DNA of 64,000 nucleotides from Pollutimonas bauzanensis. GTDB taxonomy: Bacteria; Pseudomonadota; Gammaproteobacteria; Burkholderiales; Burkholderiaceae_B. The translations under genes were made by a program, and so were the position numbers. Shown here one piece after another: positions 63,686-64,000 of the stretch (position 1 is its first letter; the number at the start of each line of letters is the position of its first letter). The notes beneath the pieces were generated by a model, which made no database searches, was not told the origin of the DNA, and saw only the letters and a program-made list of their open reading frames with translations. The stretch is from positions 585,724 through 649,723 of the forward strand of contig NZ_FQXE01000001.1 of the NCBI RefSeq assembly GCF_900129885.1. Direction: 5' to 3'.

Positions 63686-64000
63686 TGTAATACTGACCCA
63701 CTGCGCCGGAGTAAAACTGACCCACTTGGGCGAATATGGTGGTTTTTTGGCCGCCGACTATGTTGACCCAGGAGCAAGCAGTGGAAATCAAGGTGTTAAT
63801 GCGGCATGGCGCCGGTATTCGAGAGATGGCGCGCGAGCTGGGGTGCTCACGCAATACGATCAGGCGGTATCTACGAGAGACGGCAGCCGAGCAATACAGT
63901 CCCAGAACGGCACGGCCGACCAAGCTGGATCCGTATAAGGGCTATTTGCTAGAACGTATCGAAGCGGCACGGCCACACTGGATCCCAGGCGTGGTGTTGC
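63686..64000 (+). mobile_element. IS21-family insertion sequence, left end (truncated by window)
   Basis: The end begins about TGTAATACTGACCCACT. GTAATACTGACCCACT (63687-63702) and GTAAAACTGACCCACT (63711-63726) are near-identical direct repeats, the multiple terminal repeats typical of IS21-family ends. The istA gene starts 74 bases in. The element continues past the window, where istB and the right end are expected. Confidence 0.82.
63760..64000 (+). CDS. istA: IS21-family transposase IstA, N-terminal fragment
   Basis: 80 codons are in the window, starting at ATG 63760 with MLTQEQAVEIKVLMRHGAG and continuing IREMARELGCSRNTIRRYLRE, a helix-turn-helix of the IstA type, then ARPTKLDPYKGYLLERIEAA and PHWIPGVVL. 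The N-terminus MLTxEQxxxIKxLxRxG is the IstA hallmark. The DDE catalytic domain lies beyond the window. Reading is uninterrupted so far, so the element may be active. Confidence 0.88.
   Translation, partial: MLTQEQAVEIKVLMRHGAGIREMARELGCSRNTIRRYLRETAAEQYSPRTARPTKLDPYKGYLLERIEAARPHWIPGVVL

Overview
Organism and overall character. The window is GC-rich and gene-dense, and its gene set points to a betaproteobacterium of the Alcaligenaceae (Bordetella/Achromobacter/Pusillimonas relatives). The indications are a Bug-type tripartite transporter, an ectR-ectABCD ectoine operon, a short betaproteobacterial H-NS-like protein and a yebC-purD-hemF-nadD-rsfS-rlmH-maf housekeeping run. No rRNA, tRNA or CRISPR array was seen. 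Everything is read by eye; family names come from motifs, not searches. Layout, 1-31 kb. (i) 1-3010: 2-hydroxyacid oxidation (start of glcE, glcD, a D-lactate-dehydrogenase-like flavoprotein). (ii) 3064-4335: a class I DAHP synthase preceded by a Phe/Tyr-rich leader peptide and an intrinsic terminator, which looks like an attenuator. (iii) 4520-11514: compatible-solute block, with ehuBCDA (ectoine/hydroxyectoine uptake) converging on ectR-ectA-ectB-ectC-ectD (synthesis and hydroxylation). (iv) 11732-30549: mostly core genes (tldD, nitrilase-family amidohydrolase, H-NS-like protein, DUF4136 lipoprotein, pepN, fbp, quinone oxidoreductase, EamA transporter, tartrate dehydrogenase, HerA-like ATPase, yebC, purD, hemF, nadD, rsfS, rlmH, pyk, maf). 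(v) 30575-38853: a catabolic module of tctABC transporter, glyoxylate-type aminotransferase, divergent GntR regulator with paired operators, and a large FAD/Fe-S 2-hydroxyacid dehydrogenase. Layout, 38.9-64 kb: a secretion and surface-anchoring region. A complete-looking type II secretion set is split into gspC (minus strand) and gspGHIJKLMNDEF (plus strand). gspC is translationally coupled to a rhombosortase, the intramembrane protease that processes GlyGly-CTERM proteins. Two proteins ending in GlyGly-CTERM-like tails are present, one beside a prepilin peptidase (39.6-41.6 kb) and one inside a six-gene operon (56.0-63.6 kb) with a TonB-dependent receptor, an ABC importer and an NnrS-type membrane protein. 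A third, short secreted protein (41.7-42.2 kb) shares their N-terminal domain but lacks the anchor. A Crp/Fnr-family regulator with a Fur-like palindrome upstream sits between the two halves. A decayed ccdAB toxin-antitoxin pair and an 8-bp tandem repeat lie inside this region, and an IS21-family element interrupts the area upstream of the TonB receptor at the window's right edge. Working model (inference): the T2SS exports the paralogous Ca2+-repeat proteins, the rhombosortase processes their C-termini for surface attachment, and at least one cooperates with the TonB/ABC system to bind or take up a ligand, probably a metal or metal complex, under Crp/Fnr and possibly Fur control. The ligand cannot be determined from sequence alone.
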